Shown here: positions 13,755 to 22,393 of the stretch, one piece after another | Layout of the letters: every line of letters starts with the position of its first letter | How positions within the stretch are numbered: position 1 is the stretch's first letter | DNA from: Streptomyces exfoliatus | Lineage (GTDB): Bacteria; Actinomycetota; Actinomycetes; Streptomycetales; Streptomycetaceae | Reading direction: 5' to 3' | DNA length: 35,414 nucleotides | Assembly (NCBI RefSeq): GCF_000725545.1 | Contig: NZ_JNZP01000047.1 | Location: 1 to 35,414 of the forward strand | Notes under the pieces: model-generated | Seen by the model: the letters and a program-made list of their open reading frames with translations, nothing else | The model's database searches: none | What the model was told of the DNA's origin: nothing | Program-made: the position numbers and the translations under genes

Positions 13755-13786
13755 GTGCCCCTCGCACCGGGGGGTGTGAGGGGCAC
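13755..13786. terminator. Hairpin after the HNH gene
   Basis: GTGCCCCTCGCAC at 13,755-13,767 pairs, with one mismatch, with GTGTGAGGGGCAC at 13,774-13,786. It lies 21 bases after the stop. Confidence 0.6.
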
Positions 13787-13938
13787 GTGGGAGGCGTACC
13801 AACGACCAGTCGGCCCGACTCCCGCGGATCACGGTAGCGGTCAGGCGGGGCACCGCCGACACGTCGTCCCTCGCAGGAGCGGTTCGGCGCCCGTCAGGGG
13901 CGGGGTCCGACTCGTTGGGGTGGGGCGCCGGGGGTGGG

Positions 13939-13974
13939 GCCGGTCCCGCGCACGTGCGGGGACGCGGGACCGGC
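13939..13974. terminator. 12-bp perfect hairpin between convergent genes
   Basis: GCCGGTCCCGCG (13,939-13,950) pairs with CGCGGGACCGGC (13,963-13,974). It lies between the HNH gene (+) and the FG-GAP gene (-). The stretch 13,787-14,096 holds nothing else that I can support. Confidence 0.6.
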
Positions 13975-14096
13975 TGCGGGCGGCCCGTCCTGTCGGGAGT
14001 CCGTGACGACCGTACGGCGCCCGCTGGGCCGTATGCAGGTTCTGGTCTGCCGTCAGGGCGGGCTGCTGCTCTGTTGGTTCGATGGAGTGGCGTCGT

Positions 14097-15046
14097 TCAG
14101 GCAGCGTGGTTGTAGCCGAATCCGATGTTGTAGGACCAGACCCGCTGGGCGCTGAGGAGCGGGGTTTTCCAGCTGCCTGTCCCCCGGTAGAGGGACATGT
14201 CGCCGTTACCGCGGATGGCGAGCAGGTCAGGGCGGCCGTCCTTGGAGACGTCTCCGGTGGCGATGGCCTGCCGTCGCCGGTCAGGTCGCTGCCTCCGGTG
14301 ATCCGGTTGTAGACCTGCCATCCGGTGCCGACCTTGATACGGCCGTAGAAGCCGCCGTTGCCGTTGCCGGCGTGGAGCCACAGCACGCCGGAGGTGTCGC
14401 GGGTGAGGATGTCGCTCACGGCCGAGCTCCCGAGGTTGCCAACCGCCTCGATCCGGTCGTAGATCTGCCATCCGGGACCGATGAACTCACGACGGTGCGA
14501 GTGCATGTCCAGCTCACCGCTGTAGTACGTGCTGTCGGTGCGCCACAGGCCGCCGGCGGAGTCCCGCTGGAGAAGGTCGAAGGCGCCGTTGACATTGAGG
14601 TCGTGCGCAGCGGGCTGGCGGACGAGCTTGAAGGAGCCGGAGGCTTTGAAGCCGAGCGGGGTGCCGTCAAGCGTTTCCGGCGTGATCGTCCAGGTGTAGT
14701 CGCCGTTGGGGACATCGCCCTTCTCGGGGTCGTGGGTGTCCCAGGAAAGGCGGAATGTGTTCGAATTCGAGCTTGTGCCCAGGAGGTCGGTCGTTGTGTG
14801 ACCGGTGCGGATGTTGCGGATGACGACGGTGGCCCACGCGCCCCCCGACAGTTCCCAGTCCAGCCAGATGTACTGCCGGTTGGTCATGTCGATGACGGGC
14901 GGCACGGTATGCCGGATAAGCGTGATTCCGTCCTCGGTCGAGGCTGCCGTGGCTGCCGGGGTGCCTACAGCGCCTGCGCCGAACGTGACGGACAGGACGG
15001 TGGCGAGGGCGGTGGCGAACCGCCGGGCGGCACGGGGACGGGGCAA
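14097..15046 (-). pseudogene. Secreted FG-GAP/VCBS repeat protein with a frameshift
   Basis: A TTG start at 15,046, six bases after GGGAGA, gives a signal peptide (RRFATALATVLSVTFGAGAV). An Ig-like segment follows (IWLDWELSGGAWATVVIRNI, NGDYTWTITPETLDG), then FG-GAP/VCBS repeats with the calcium-binding look D-N-N-G (DLNVNGAFDLLQRDSAGGLW, NLGSSAVSDILTRDTSGVLW, SDLTGDG). Near 14,270-14,276 the frame is lost; the other frame completes it with ATGDVSKDGRPDLLAIRGNG and a natural end VWSYNIGFGYNHAA. A one-base loss explains the length (950 bases). Intact relatives are secreted beta-propeller proteins common in streptomycetes, role mostly unknown. Confidence 0.7.
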
Positions 15047-15212
15047 TTCAGTTCTCCCTCAGACGCATCGGGTGCACCTTGCACCACACTCCTGGGCTGG
15101 CTGTGACGTGGAGTGCGGCGATCGGCCAGTGGCGGCACTGAGTGACGGCCGGGCCGGGGCGCCGGGGCGCCCTGACCACGGGGGCTACGTTCAATGGTCG
15201 CTCGATGGAACT

Positions 15213-15317
15213 TTACGGAACAGACAAGCCGTCCTCAGCCCTCGCGAGCGCGCAGAGCGGGCAGAGCATGGCAGGGGTTCCCTTCGGCAGGTGAGTGGGA
15301 GGCGTGACAGGAGTCAT
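15213..15317 (-). CDS. Possible 34-residue peptide, coupled to the PHP gene
   Basis: ATG at 15,317 overlaps the stop of the PHP-domain gene by four bases (ATGA). It reads MTPVTPPTHLPKGTPAMLCP then LCALARAEDGLSVP. The CPLC pair could bind a metal. The overlap favours translation, but the short length leaves it doubtful. The 166 bases from 15,047 to 15,212 show nothing else. Confidence 0.35.
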   Translation of the reverse strand: MTPVTPPTHLPKGTPAMLCPLCALARAEDGLSVP

Positions 15318-16237
15318 CGGGTGCTGGCGGCCGCGTTGGGCGCCAGGTGGATGGGGTTGCTCCAGGCTCGTCCGCCGGTTTCGTCCTCGACCGTGACCCG
15401 GCAGAATCCGCCGTTGAACATCGCCAGCGGCAGGGTGCAGTCCGTCAGGTCCTTGCCCTGCACGACCTGCGCCCCCGGGGCACCGCCGGTGATCAGGATC
15501 TTGCGGACAGGGGAGCAGCGGACGCTGATGTGCTCGCTCGTCAGGCTGACGTCGAGCAGCTCGGGGCCGGTGGACGAGTAGTAGTGCCCGGCCTTGAGCG
15601 CGGCCAGGAGCTGGTCCGGGTCGAGGGACTTGGCGCGGACCTGGATCCAGGCGGCGCAGCCCGGGGGGTCTTGGGGCTGGAGGTGGGCGTCGTCGGCCGC
15701 GTAGGCGTGCAGCCGATGGCCCCGGTTGAGGAGGACGTCGGTCAGGTGCCAGCTGTCCCCGCGGTCCTCGCGGTCGGCGAGCGCGTTGTAGACCTCGACC
15801 GCGTGCGCGGCGTCCAGGCTCTCCGCGTCCGCGATGCTCAGGAGAGAGGCGGCCGGGTGCGCCATGCCCACGTACGCGCCGGCGGCTCGGGCCCTGCGGG
15901 CCAGCTGGGGCCCGGGCTCGTCCGGTCCGGGCGGTGCGAAGCCGAGCGGGAGCCCGACGGCGACGATGTGCCACGAGGGTCCGGCCTCCGTACGCGGTGC
16001 ATGGAGTTCGGCACCGAGCAGGGTCGTGAATCCGTCTGTACGCAGCGGAGTGGTGTCCGTCAGCGGGAAGCCGTACTCGGCCCGAAAGTGATCGGTGACG
16101 GCCAGAAAGTCGTACCCCGCGTCCCGGTAGTACTGTGCCGTCGCTCCGGGAGACAGAGCACCGTCGGACTGGTCGGAGTGCGTGTGGAGATTCCCTCGCC
16201 AGAAGCTGCCCGGCTGGTCAAACGGTAAGTTCTGCAT
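15314..16237 (-). CDS. PHP-domain metallohydrolase, CehA/McbA-like, 307 aa
   Basis: ATG at 16,237 follows AGGAGG with six bases between. The PHP metal motifs are all present: WRGNLHTHSDQSDG (residues 13-26, HxH), FLAVTDHF (44-51), LLGAELHAPR, YVGMAHPAA and HAYAADDAH. The C-terminal 90 residues form a beta-sandwich (PELLDVSLTSEHISVRCSPV; FCRVTVEDETGGRAWSNPIH). This arrangement fits the CehA/McbA type, named for carbaryl hydrolase and microcin B17 protein; members hydrolyse esters or phosphoesters with bound metal. Substrate unknown. No signal peptide, so it acts in the cytoplasm. It stands alone apart from the possible 34-residue peptide. Confidence 0.8.
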   Translation of the reverse strand: MQNLPFDQPGSFWRGNLHTHSDQSDGALSPGATAQYYRDAGYDFLAVTDHFRAEYGFPLTDTTPLRTDGFTTLLGAELHAPRTEAGPSWHIVAVGLPLGFAPPGPDEPGPQLARRARAAGAYVGMAHPAASLLSIADAESLDAAHAVEVYNALADREDRGDSWHLTDVLLNRGHRLHAYAADDAHLQPQDPPGCAAWIQVRAKSLDPDQLLAALKAGHYYSSTGPELLDVSLTSEHISVRCSPVRKILITGGAPGAQVVQGKDLTDCTLPLAMFNGGFCRVTVEDETGGRAWSNPIHLAPNAAASTR

Positions 16238-16546
16238 CTAAGTCCTCCTGGGGTTGATCAGGCAGGGTGTCTGCGACGGAGCGCACTGCGCGGGTCGGGC
16301 AGGGGACGTACAGCCATCCGATCATGCGCGGCCGACCACCCATTGAGCAAAGGGCTTTGGGAGGCGGGCGCGTTCTCGACCGCAGCACGCAGTGGTGGAG
16401 TCGATCTGAGATCGCGCGCAGGCGTCGGGAGCGCGCAGGCGGCGGGTTGCCCGGATCGGCCAACCGTCGGCCGCCAGCCCGTACGAGGGCAGCAGCCACG
16501 AGGCCTGGGCGTGAACGGCGGTAGATCTCCTGCCAAGGGTCCTTGC
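16238..16546. other. Gap with no supported gene
   Basis: The only candidate is a 35-residue minus-strand frame (16,218-16,325, MIGWLYVPCPTRAVRS...) that overlaps the start of the PHP gene by 20 bases. It lacks a convincing ribosome binding site. It may be the tail of a lost gene. Confidence 0.3.
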
Positions 16547-16873
16547 TCAGAAAGGGAGCGTCGGACGCGGGACGCCGGGCAGGTTCCAGTTGACCCAGCG
16601 GCCTTTCTCGATCGAGCCGACCAGGACCGACGGGGGCTGGTCGGACCTTTTGGCCGCGTCCAGGAGCCACTGGCAGACCGCCGTGGTGATCTGAGTGTCG
16701 TTGTCGGTGAAGGCGAACGGGCGGCCGATCAGGTCCGGCTCGCGCTGGTAGGCGGCTACAAGGCCGTCCAGGCTGTCGGCGAACGTGGCCATGATGAAGA
16801 CGTGCTCGCCCGCGGGGTCGCTGATGTGCACGTATCCGACGGCGGGCACCGGGACCGGGGCGACCCGGTACAC
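16547..16873 (-). pseudogene. Unknown protein, 5' end cut off by the transposon
   Basis: The frame is open from the outer edge of the left transposon end (16,873) to TGA at 16,547. It reads VAPVPVPAVGYVHISDPAGE, HVFIMATFADSLDGLVAAYQ, DTQITTAVCQWLLDAAKRSD and ends KGRWVNWNLPGVPRPTLPF. The protein character is good but the start is gone: the apparent GTG merely touches the terminal repeat. Family not recognised; the small alpha/beta look would fit an immunity-type or hypothetical protein. Confidence 0.6.
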
Positions 16874-16919
16874 GGGGTGCCGGTAAGAACGGTGTCACCA
16901 GCCGCAAACGGCGGCGATC
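16874..16919 (+). repeat. Left terminal inverted repeat
   Basis: 46 bases matching the reverse complement of 23,082-23,127 at all but two positions. The repeat lies outside tnpA, which begins 80 bases further in. Confidence 0.9.
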
Positions 16920-16999
16920 TTGCGAGGGGTCCCTCGTGCGGGTGAGCCCGACGCTGTACGGCTGCGGTGGGTGAAGTTCCGCGAGGACGATCAACGCTC

Positions 17000-19900
17000 G
17001 TGGCCCGTACACCGTTGGACTTGGATGAGCTGGTCGAGCACTGGACGCTGCTGAAGGACGAGCAGGAGCTCGTGTCCGGCAAGCGCGGTGCAACGCGACT
17101 GGGCTTCGCCGTGCTGCTGAAGTTCTACACGCAGTACGGCCGGTTCCCCCGGGGCCGCTCCGAGCTGCCGGGCGAGGCCGTGGAGTTCGTCGCCCGGCAG
17201 GTGCAGGTTCTCGCGTCTGAGCTGGGCCTCTACGACTGGACGGGCCGCACGGTCGAGTACCACCGCGCGCAGATCCGCAAGCACCTGGGCTTTCGGGAGT
17301 GCAGCGTCGCGGACGCGGAGAAGCTGACGGCCTACCTGGCCGAGCACGTTGCGCGCAAGGAACGCAGGCCGGAGCAGGTGAGGGTGGAAATGCTGGCGCG
17401 GTGTCGCGCCGAGAGAATTGAGCCGCCGACGCCGGGCCGGTGTGACCGGATCGTGGCGGCTGCCCTGCGGGCGGCCGAGGAGGCGCTGACGGCGCACATC
17501 TCCTCGCGGCTGACCGCGGAGCACGTCGAGCGGATGGTTGCGCTGGTGGCCAGCGGCGCCGACGACCAGGACGACAACGTCGACGGGGTTACCGAGGGCG
17601 AGGACGCGCCGCCGCTGCTGGGGAAGATCAAGGAAGCGCCGGGCAATGTGAGCCTGGAGACGATGCTCACCGAGATCGACAAGCTTCTCTCGGTACGGGC
17701 GATCGGCCTGCCAGCGGACCTGTTCGTGGACGTGGCGCCGAAGGTGGTGGCCGGATGGCGGGCGCGGGCCGCGGTGGAGTCTCCGTCTCATCTGCGGACG
17801 CATCCGATGCCGCTTCGGGTAACGCTGCTGGCCGCACTGCTGCACGAGCGGGAGCGGGAGATCACCGACACCCTGGTGGAGTTGTTGATCTCCACAGTGC
17901 ACCGGATCGGGGCACGGGCGGAGAGGAAGGTCACCGAGCAACTGGTCAACGCGTTCAAGAAGGTGTCGGGCAAGGAGAACATCCTCTTCAAGCTCGCCGA
18001 GGCGTCGCTCGGCACGCCGGAGGGGACGGTCCGGCAGGTCGTCTTCCCGGCCGTGTCCGGGGGAGAGACGACGCTGCGGGAGCTGGTGCACGAGTTCAAG
18101 ACCCGCGGGCCGGTCTACCGGCGCACGGTCCAGACGACGCTGAAGGCCTCGTACACCAACCACTACCGGCGCGGGCTGATCAAGCTGCTGGACGTGCTGG
18201 AGTTCCGCTCCAGCAACCACACCCACCAGCCCGTAATCGAGGCCCTGGCACTGGTGGCCCGGTACGCGAACGCCGGGAACACGACGTACTACCCGCTGGG
18301 TGAGACAGTGCCGGTCCACAAGGCGATGGGCGGGGACTGGGCGGAGGTCGTGCACCGCACCGACAAGCGCGGCCGGCGCCGGGTGGTGCGCATGGTCTAC
18401 GAGGTCGTCGCCTTCCAGGCCCTGCGCGACCAGCTCAAGTGCAAGGAAATCTGGGTGGTCGGCGCCGACAGGTGGCGCAACCCAGATGAGGACCTGCCGC
18501 AGGACTTCGAGGCCCGGCGGTCGGAGAACTACCGGGAGCTGCGCAAGCCGTTGGACGCCTCAGTGTTCATCGACGAGCTACGCGAGCAGATGACGGCCGA
18601 GCTGACCCTGCTGAACGACAACATGCCCAGCCTGTCCTGGCTGGACATCGCCGAGCGAAAATCCGGGGCGATCCGCCTGACCGCGGCCGAGGCCCAGCCC
18701 GAACCGCGCAATCTGCGCAGGATCAAGGCCGAGGTACAGCGCAGGTGGGGCATCGTGCCGCTGGTCGACATGCTGAAGGAAGCGGTGCTGCGGACCGGCT
18801 GCCTTGACGCGGTCACCTCCGTCTCCGGCGGCGGCAGCCTCTCGTCGGAAGTGCTGGCCGAACGCCTGCTGCTGGTCATCTACGCGTACGGCACGAACAC
18901 CGGGATCAAGGCCGTGGCGTCCGGCGGCCACGGCCACACCGAGGATGAGCTGCGGTACGTACGGCGCCGGTATCTGTCCGCCGAGGCCGCTCGTGCGATC
19001 GCCGTCCAGATTGCGAACGCCACCTTTGCCGCCCGCAGCGCCGGACTGTGGGGCCAGGGCTCGACCGCGGTCGCCTCCGACTCCACCCACGTCCGGGCGT
19101 ACGACCAGAACCTGTTCACCGAGTGGCATTCGCGCTACGGCGGCCGCGGGGTGCTCATCTACTGGCATGTGGAGAAGAAGTCCCTGGCCATCCACTCCCA
19201 GCTGATCAACTGCACCGCCTCCGAGGTCGCCGCGATGATTGAGGGCGCCATGCGGCACGGCACAGCCATGGACGTGGAAGCCAACTACACGGACTCGCAC
19301 GGCCAGTCGGAAATCGGATTCGGCATCACGAGATTGCTGAACTTCGACCTGCTGCCCAGGATCAAGCGGATCAACAAGGTCAAGCTGTACCGGCCAGTGG
19401 CCGGCGAACCGGACGCCTACCCGCACCTCACCCCGGCCCTGACCCGCCCTATCCGCTGGGAACTCATCACCCAGCAGTACGACCAGATGATCAAGTACGC
19501 CACCGCGATCCGGACCCGCACCGCCTCCACCGAGGCGATCCTGCGCCGCTTCACCCGCAACGCCTCCCACCCCACCTACGCGGCGATGCTGGAGGTCGGC
19601 CGCGCCCAGAAGACCATCTTCGTCGCCCGCTACCTGCGGCTGCGGGACCTTCAGCGGGAGATCGAGGAGGGCCTGAACGTCATGGAGTCCTCCAACGGCG
19701 CGAACTCCGTGATCGCCTACGGCAAGGGCGGGGAGATCGCATCCAACCGACGCGACGAGCAGGAGATGTTCGTGCTCTGCCTGCGGATCCTGCAATCCGC
19801 CCTGGTCTACGTGAACACCCTCATGCTCCAGGACGTCCTGGACGAGCCGGAGTGGGCGGACCTGCTCACCCCGGCCGACCGGCGCGGCCTGACGCCGCTG

Positions 19901-20035
19901 TTCTGGTCTCATGTGCGCCCGTACGGCGAGGTGAACCTCGACATGGCCGCCCGCCTCAACCTCACCGCGGTCACCGTGCCCAGCCCCCGTACAGCGGGCG
20001 ATGAGAAGCCGGCCGAGGAAGGTGCGGACGCGTAA
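17000..20035 (+). CDS. tnpA: Tn3-family transposase, 1,011 aa
   Basis: GTG at 17,000 gives VARTPLDLDELVEHWTLLKD, the normal start for this subgroup, 12 bases behind GAGGA; a GTG 33 bases upstream is possible but has no binding site. Length is usual for Tn3 transposases (about 900-1,010). The N-terminal end-binding part (TRLGFAVLLKFYTQYGRFPR) is followed by a long middle and a C-terminal DDE domain: VASDSTHVRAYDQNLF holds the first Asp, MDVEANYTDSHGQSE the second, and ANSVIAYGKGGEIASNRRDE the Glu region. The enzyme cuts both ends and forms a cointegrate by replicative transposition. It appears intact, and it is the first gene inside the left end. Confidence 0.95.
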   Translation: MARTPLDLDELVEHWTLLKDEQELVSGKRGATRLGFAVLLKFYTQYGRFPRGRSELPGEAVEFVARQVQVLASELGLYDWTGRTVEYHRAQIRKHLGFRECSVADAEKLTAYLAEHVARKERRPEQVRVEMLARCRAERIEPPTPGRCDRIVAAALRAAEEALTAHISSRLTAEHVERMVALVASGADDQDDNVDGVTEGEDAPPLLGKIKEAPGNVSLETMLTEIDKLLSVRAIGLPADLFVDVAPKVVAGWRARAAVESPSHLRTHPMPLRVTLLAALLHEREREITDTLVELLISTVHRIGARAERKVTEQLVNAFKKVSGKENILFKLAEASLGTPEGTVRQVVFPAVSGGETTLRELVHEFKTRGPVYRRTVQTTLKASYTNHYRRGLIKLLDVLEFRSSNHTHQPVIEALALVARYANAGNTTYYPLGETVPVHKAMGGDWAEVVHRTDKRGRRRVVRMVYEVVAFQALRDQLKCKEIWVVGADRWRNPDEDLPQDFEARRSENYRELRKPLDASVFIDELREQMTAELTLLNDNMPSLSWLDIAERKSGAIRLTAAEAQPEPRNLRRIKAEVQRRWGIVPLVDMLKEAVLRTGCLDAVTSVSGGGSLSSEVLAERLLLVIYAYGTNTGIKAVASGGHGHTEDELRYVRRRYLSAEAARAIAVQIANATFAARSAGLWGQGSTAVASDSTHVRAYDQNLFTEWHSRYGGRGVLIYWHVEKKSLAIHSQLINCTASEVAAMIEGAMRHGTAMDVEANYTDSHGQSEIGFGITRLLNFDLLPRIKRINKVKLYRPVAGEPDAYPHLTPALTRPIRWELITQQYDQMIKYATAIRTRTASTEAILRRFTRNASHPTYAAMLEVGRAQKTIFVARYLRLRDLQREIEEGLNVMESSNGANSVIAYGKGGEIASNRRDEQEMFVLCLRILQSALVYVNTLMLQDVLDEPEWADLLTPADRRGLTPLFWSHVRPYGEVNLDMAARLNLTAVTVPSPRTAGDEKPAEEGADA

Positions 20036-20078
20036 GGCTGTCCAGTCCCGTCACGGACGCGATCCCGGCTACCAGCAA

Positions 20079-20118
20079 ACTTTCCAAAAGAATTTCTGCA
20101 AAAATACTTTTGGAAAGT
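20079..20118. promoter_or_regulatory. AT-rich palindromic operator
   Basis: ACTTTCCAAAAG (20,079-20,090) is the exact reverse complement of CTTTTGGAAAGT (20,107-20,118), 16 bases between. It is strikingly AT-rich in a GC-rich setting. It overlaps the putative -35 of the repressor gene, so it is the likely site of self-repression by the ArsR-type product. Confidence 0.75.
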
Positions 20119-20144
20119 CCTTAGATCGCTCTACCCTCCCGTCA
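20110..20144 (+). promoter_or_regulatory. Leaderless promoter of the cargo operon
   Basis: TTGGAA (20,110-20,115) and TACCCT (20,132-20,137) are spaced 16 bases apart, and the ATG at 20,144 begins seven bases after the -10. No ribosome binding site precedes that ATG. So transcription probably starts at the A of the ATG. Confidence 0.5.
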
Positions 20145-20788
20145 TGATCAGCGAAGAGCAGAAACGCGTACTCGATCCCGAGCGGGACGCAGCAGCCCTG
20201 AAGGCCCTCACGCACCCTCTGCGCATCCGGCTGCTTGGGATGCTGCGGCAGGATGGCCCGGCCACCGCGAGCGAACTCGCGGTCAGGACTGGGGAGTCAT
20301 CCGCTTCCACCAGTTATCACCTGCGGGTGCTGGCGAAGTACGCGTTCGTCGCCGAGGCCGAGCACCGTGACGGGCGGGAGCGCCGCTGGCAGGCGGTGCA
20401 CTCCGTGACCTCCTGGAGCAACAAGGCAATGGAGGCCGCGCCGGGCAGCCGCGCCTGGGTCAGCCTGTCGCGCCGGGCCCAGATCGAGCACCTTGAGGCA
20501 TCTCTCGCCCGGCATGAGGCCGACATCGCCGATGGGCGGCTGGGCCAGGAGTGGGTGGAGCCGTCCGGAATCAACGACCTGATGCCCCGCCTGACCCCGG
20601 AGTCGCTCACCGAACTCTGGGAGGTGCTTGGCCGGAAGCTGGAGGAACTGACTACCCGCGACGAAGAAGATCCGCGCGCAGCGCAGGTCGTATTCCTCAC
20701 CGCCGGGCTGCCCTTGGCACCGCGCGACCCCGCCACTGCGGCGGACGCCTCTGCCACTGCGGGGACAGACACCGAGGACGCGTCATGA
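20144..20788 (+). CDS. ArsR-type winged-helix regulator, 214 aa
   Basis: The first 85 residues are a winged helix: AAALKALTHPLRIRLLGMLR, GPATASELAVRTGESSASTS then YHLRVLAKYAFVAEAEHRDG RERRW. It has none of the CxC metal motifs of classical ArsR, so it more likely senses a drug or an organic effector. The second half is helical (SLSRRAQIEHLEASLARHEA) with LTPESLTELWEVLGRKLEEL, as in the ArsR/PadR-like regulators paired with exporters. The stop overlaps the MFS start by four bases (ATGA). It probably represses itself and the exporter through the palindrome at 20,079-20,118. Confidence 0.85.
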   Translation: MISEEQKRVLDPERDAAALKALTHPLRIRLLGMLRQDGPATASELAVRTGESSASTSYHLRVLAKYAFVAEAEHRDGRERRWQAVHSVTSWSNKAMEAAPGSRAWVSLSRRAQIEHLEASLARHEADIADGRLGQEWVEPSGINDLMPRLTPESLTELWEVLGRKLEELTTRDEEDPRAAQVVFLTAGLPLAPRDPATAADASATAGTDTEDAS

Positions 20789-22158
20789 CCGGGCCGCTGG
20801 GCATACGCACCGCACGCCGTCGCTACATCACGGTCTGCGTTCTGTTCTGGCTGCCGCTGGGACTGAGCATCGCTCCCCTGATCATGCTGTTCACCGAGCG
20901 CGGCATGGCCATGGCGGCCATCGCGGGCTTCTTCGCCGCACACTCCCTCACCGCTGCCGCGCTGGAACTGCCCACCGGAGGACTGTCCGACGTCCTCGGA
21001 CGCCGCGCTGTTCTGGCCGCCGCCGGCCTGCTGAACCTGGCCGCCTTAACCCTCGTGGGCCTGGGCACTGCTCCCTGGCAGCTCGGCCTCGGCATGGCCC
21101 TCATGGGCGCGGGCCGTGCCCTGTCCAGCGGACCAGCCGAAGCCTGGTACGTCGACACCGTCCAGGCGCACTCCGGCCCCGACGCCGAACTGCGCACCGG
21201 ACTGGCCCGCGGCGGCTCCGCGACATCCGCCGCGCTCGCCACGGGCACCCTGCTCGGCGGCGCCCTTCCCTGGCAGCTCGGCCTCGGCCCCGACCTCGGC
21301 GCCAGACTGAGCGAAGCAACGTCCGAGCTGGTGCTGCCCCTTTCCGTCCCGATGCTGCTGGGCGCAGCAGTCGAGATCGCCTTCGTGCTGTATGTCCTGA
21401 CTGCTCTGCGGGAGCCGCCCCGACCGGCAGCCACCCTGCCCGACGTACTCCGAGGCATCCCGGCCACCGTCGTGGGCGGACTGCGGCTGGGGGGCCGCGA
21501 TGCGCTGGTCCGCCGGGTGTTCCTCAGCGCAGGGGCCGCTGGCAGCGCCTTGGCCGCGATCGAACTGCTCACGCCGGGCCGTGCCGCGGCCCTCACGGGC
21601 GCATCGGAGTCGGGGGCGGTGCTCTTTGCCGCACTCGCCTGCGCCGGATTCATCTGCGCGGGTATCGGCAGCCACCTTGCACCACTGACCGCTCGGCTTG
21701 CAGGCAGTGGTGAGTATGCGGTCATGGTGAGCCTCGGCGCTAGCGCGAGCGGCCTGCTTCTGCTCGGCGCCACCGCAGCGTTCACAGGAGTGGCCCCCAT
21801 GGTCCTCGCGGCCATCGGCTACGGCCTGGTCTACCTCGGGCTCGGCGCGGCGGGGCCGAGTGAGAAGGACCTCTTGCACCGCCGTGTCCCAAGTTCGGGC
21901 CGGGCCACCGCGCTGTCCGTCCAGTCTCTCGCTCTGCAACTGGTGGGAGCGCTCACCGGCTTGATCATTGGTGTCCTTCCATCAGGCGCGCCGCCCTGGC
22001 TGCTGGGAGGCACCGTGCTGCTGGCAGGAGCTCTCCTGTGGGTTCACCACAGCGGGACCACACCCCCGACTCCGGCGGCAACGCCTCAGCCCCACGCCGT
22101 GTCGTCCTCCCCGAGCACCGCTGGCTCCGACCACCATCAGCAACATGCCGATCAGTAG
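20785..22158 (+). CDS. MFS exporter, 457 aa
   Basis: ATG at 20,785 is coupled to the regulator. About a dozen hydrophobic segments span the chain, beginning YITVCVLFWLPLGLSIAPLI. Between the second and third, ELPTGGLSDVLGRRAVLAAA carries the MFS motif A (GxLaDrxGrR). Later segments include LVRRVFLSAGAAGSALAAIE and AIGYGLVYLGLGAAGPSEKD. The tail is Pro, Ser and His rich and cytoplasmic. Transporters of this kind pump small molecules out using the proton gradient; with an ArsR-type repressor it makes an inducible efflux cassette. The substrate cannot be told from sequence. Confidence 0.85.
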   Translation: MTGPLGIRTARRRYITVCVLFWLPLGLSIAPLIMLFTERGMAMAAIAGFFAAHSLTAAALELPTGGLSDVLGRRAVLAAAGLLNLAALTLVGLGTAPWQLGLGMALMGAGRALSSGPAEAWYVDTVQAHSGPDAELRTGLARGGSATSAALATGTLLGGALPWQLGLGPDLGARLSEATSELVLPLSVPMLLGAAVEIAFVLYVLTALREPPRPAATLPDVLRGIPATVVGGLRLGGRDALVRRVFLSAGAAGSALAAIELLTPGRAAALTGASESGAVLFAALACAGFICAGIGSHLAPLTARLAGSGEYAVMVSLGASASGLLLLGATAAFTGVAPMVLAAIGYGLVYLGLGAAGPSEKDLLHRRVPSSGRATALSVQSLALQLVGALTGLIIGVLPSGAPPWLLGGTVLLAGALLWVHHSGTTPPTPAATPQPHAVSSSPSTAGSDHHQQHADQ

Positions 22159-22218
22159 CGCCGGGACCAACAACCCGCAGACCGCACAAACGCACGGGTG
22201 CCCGAAAGGCGCCGCGCA

Positions 22219-22376
22219 TGTTCGCGAACACACGACTCGTTCGCACGGCGCTCATCTATCGACCGATTGATGAGCAAGATCGATCAGTACCGGTTCACGG
22301 CCGGATCGGCACCGGATCATGCACAAGAAACGGTGTCAGAAAGTCGATGTGCTCAAGAATCCGGGCAGCACCGTTT
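22219..22376. other. Probable res site (resolution region)
   Basis: The 235-base gap before the resolvase gene holds several dyads expected of a three-part res site: TGTTCGCGAACA (22,219-22,230, perfect palindrome), a dyad near CATCTATCGACCGATTGATG (22,252-22,272), and AAACGGTG...CACCGTTT (22,328-22,335 and 22,369-22,376). Placement just upstream of the resolvase is the usual one. Confidence 0.6.
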
Positions 22377-22393
22377 TCTGTACGATCTGGCGG

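Noticed and set aside
16218..16325. A 35-codon frame overlapping the PHP gene start
   Set aside because: No convincing ribosome binding site and no recognisable sequence; better seen as a lost gene's tail or chance.
16991..18355. A 454-codon open frame antisense to the transposase gene (and another of 444 codons at 18,578-19,912)
   Set aside because: High-GC shadow frames: Arg/His/Pro-rich with no domain sense, while the plus strand codes a clear Tn3 transposase.
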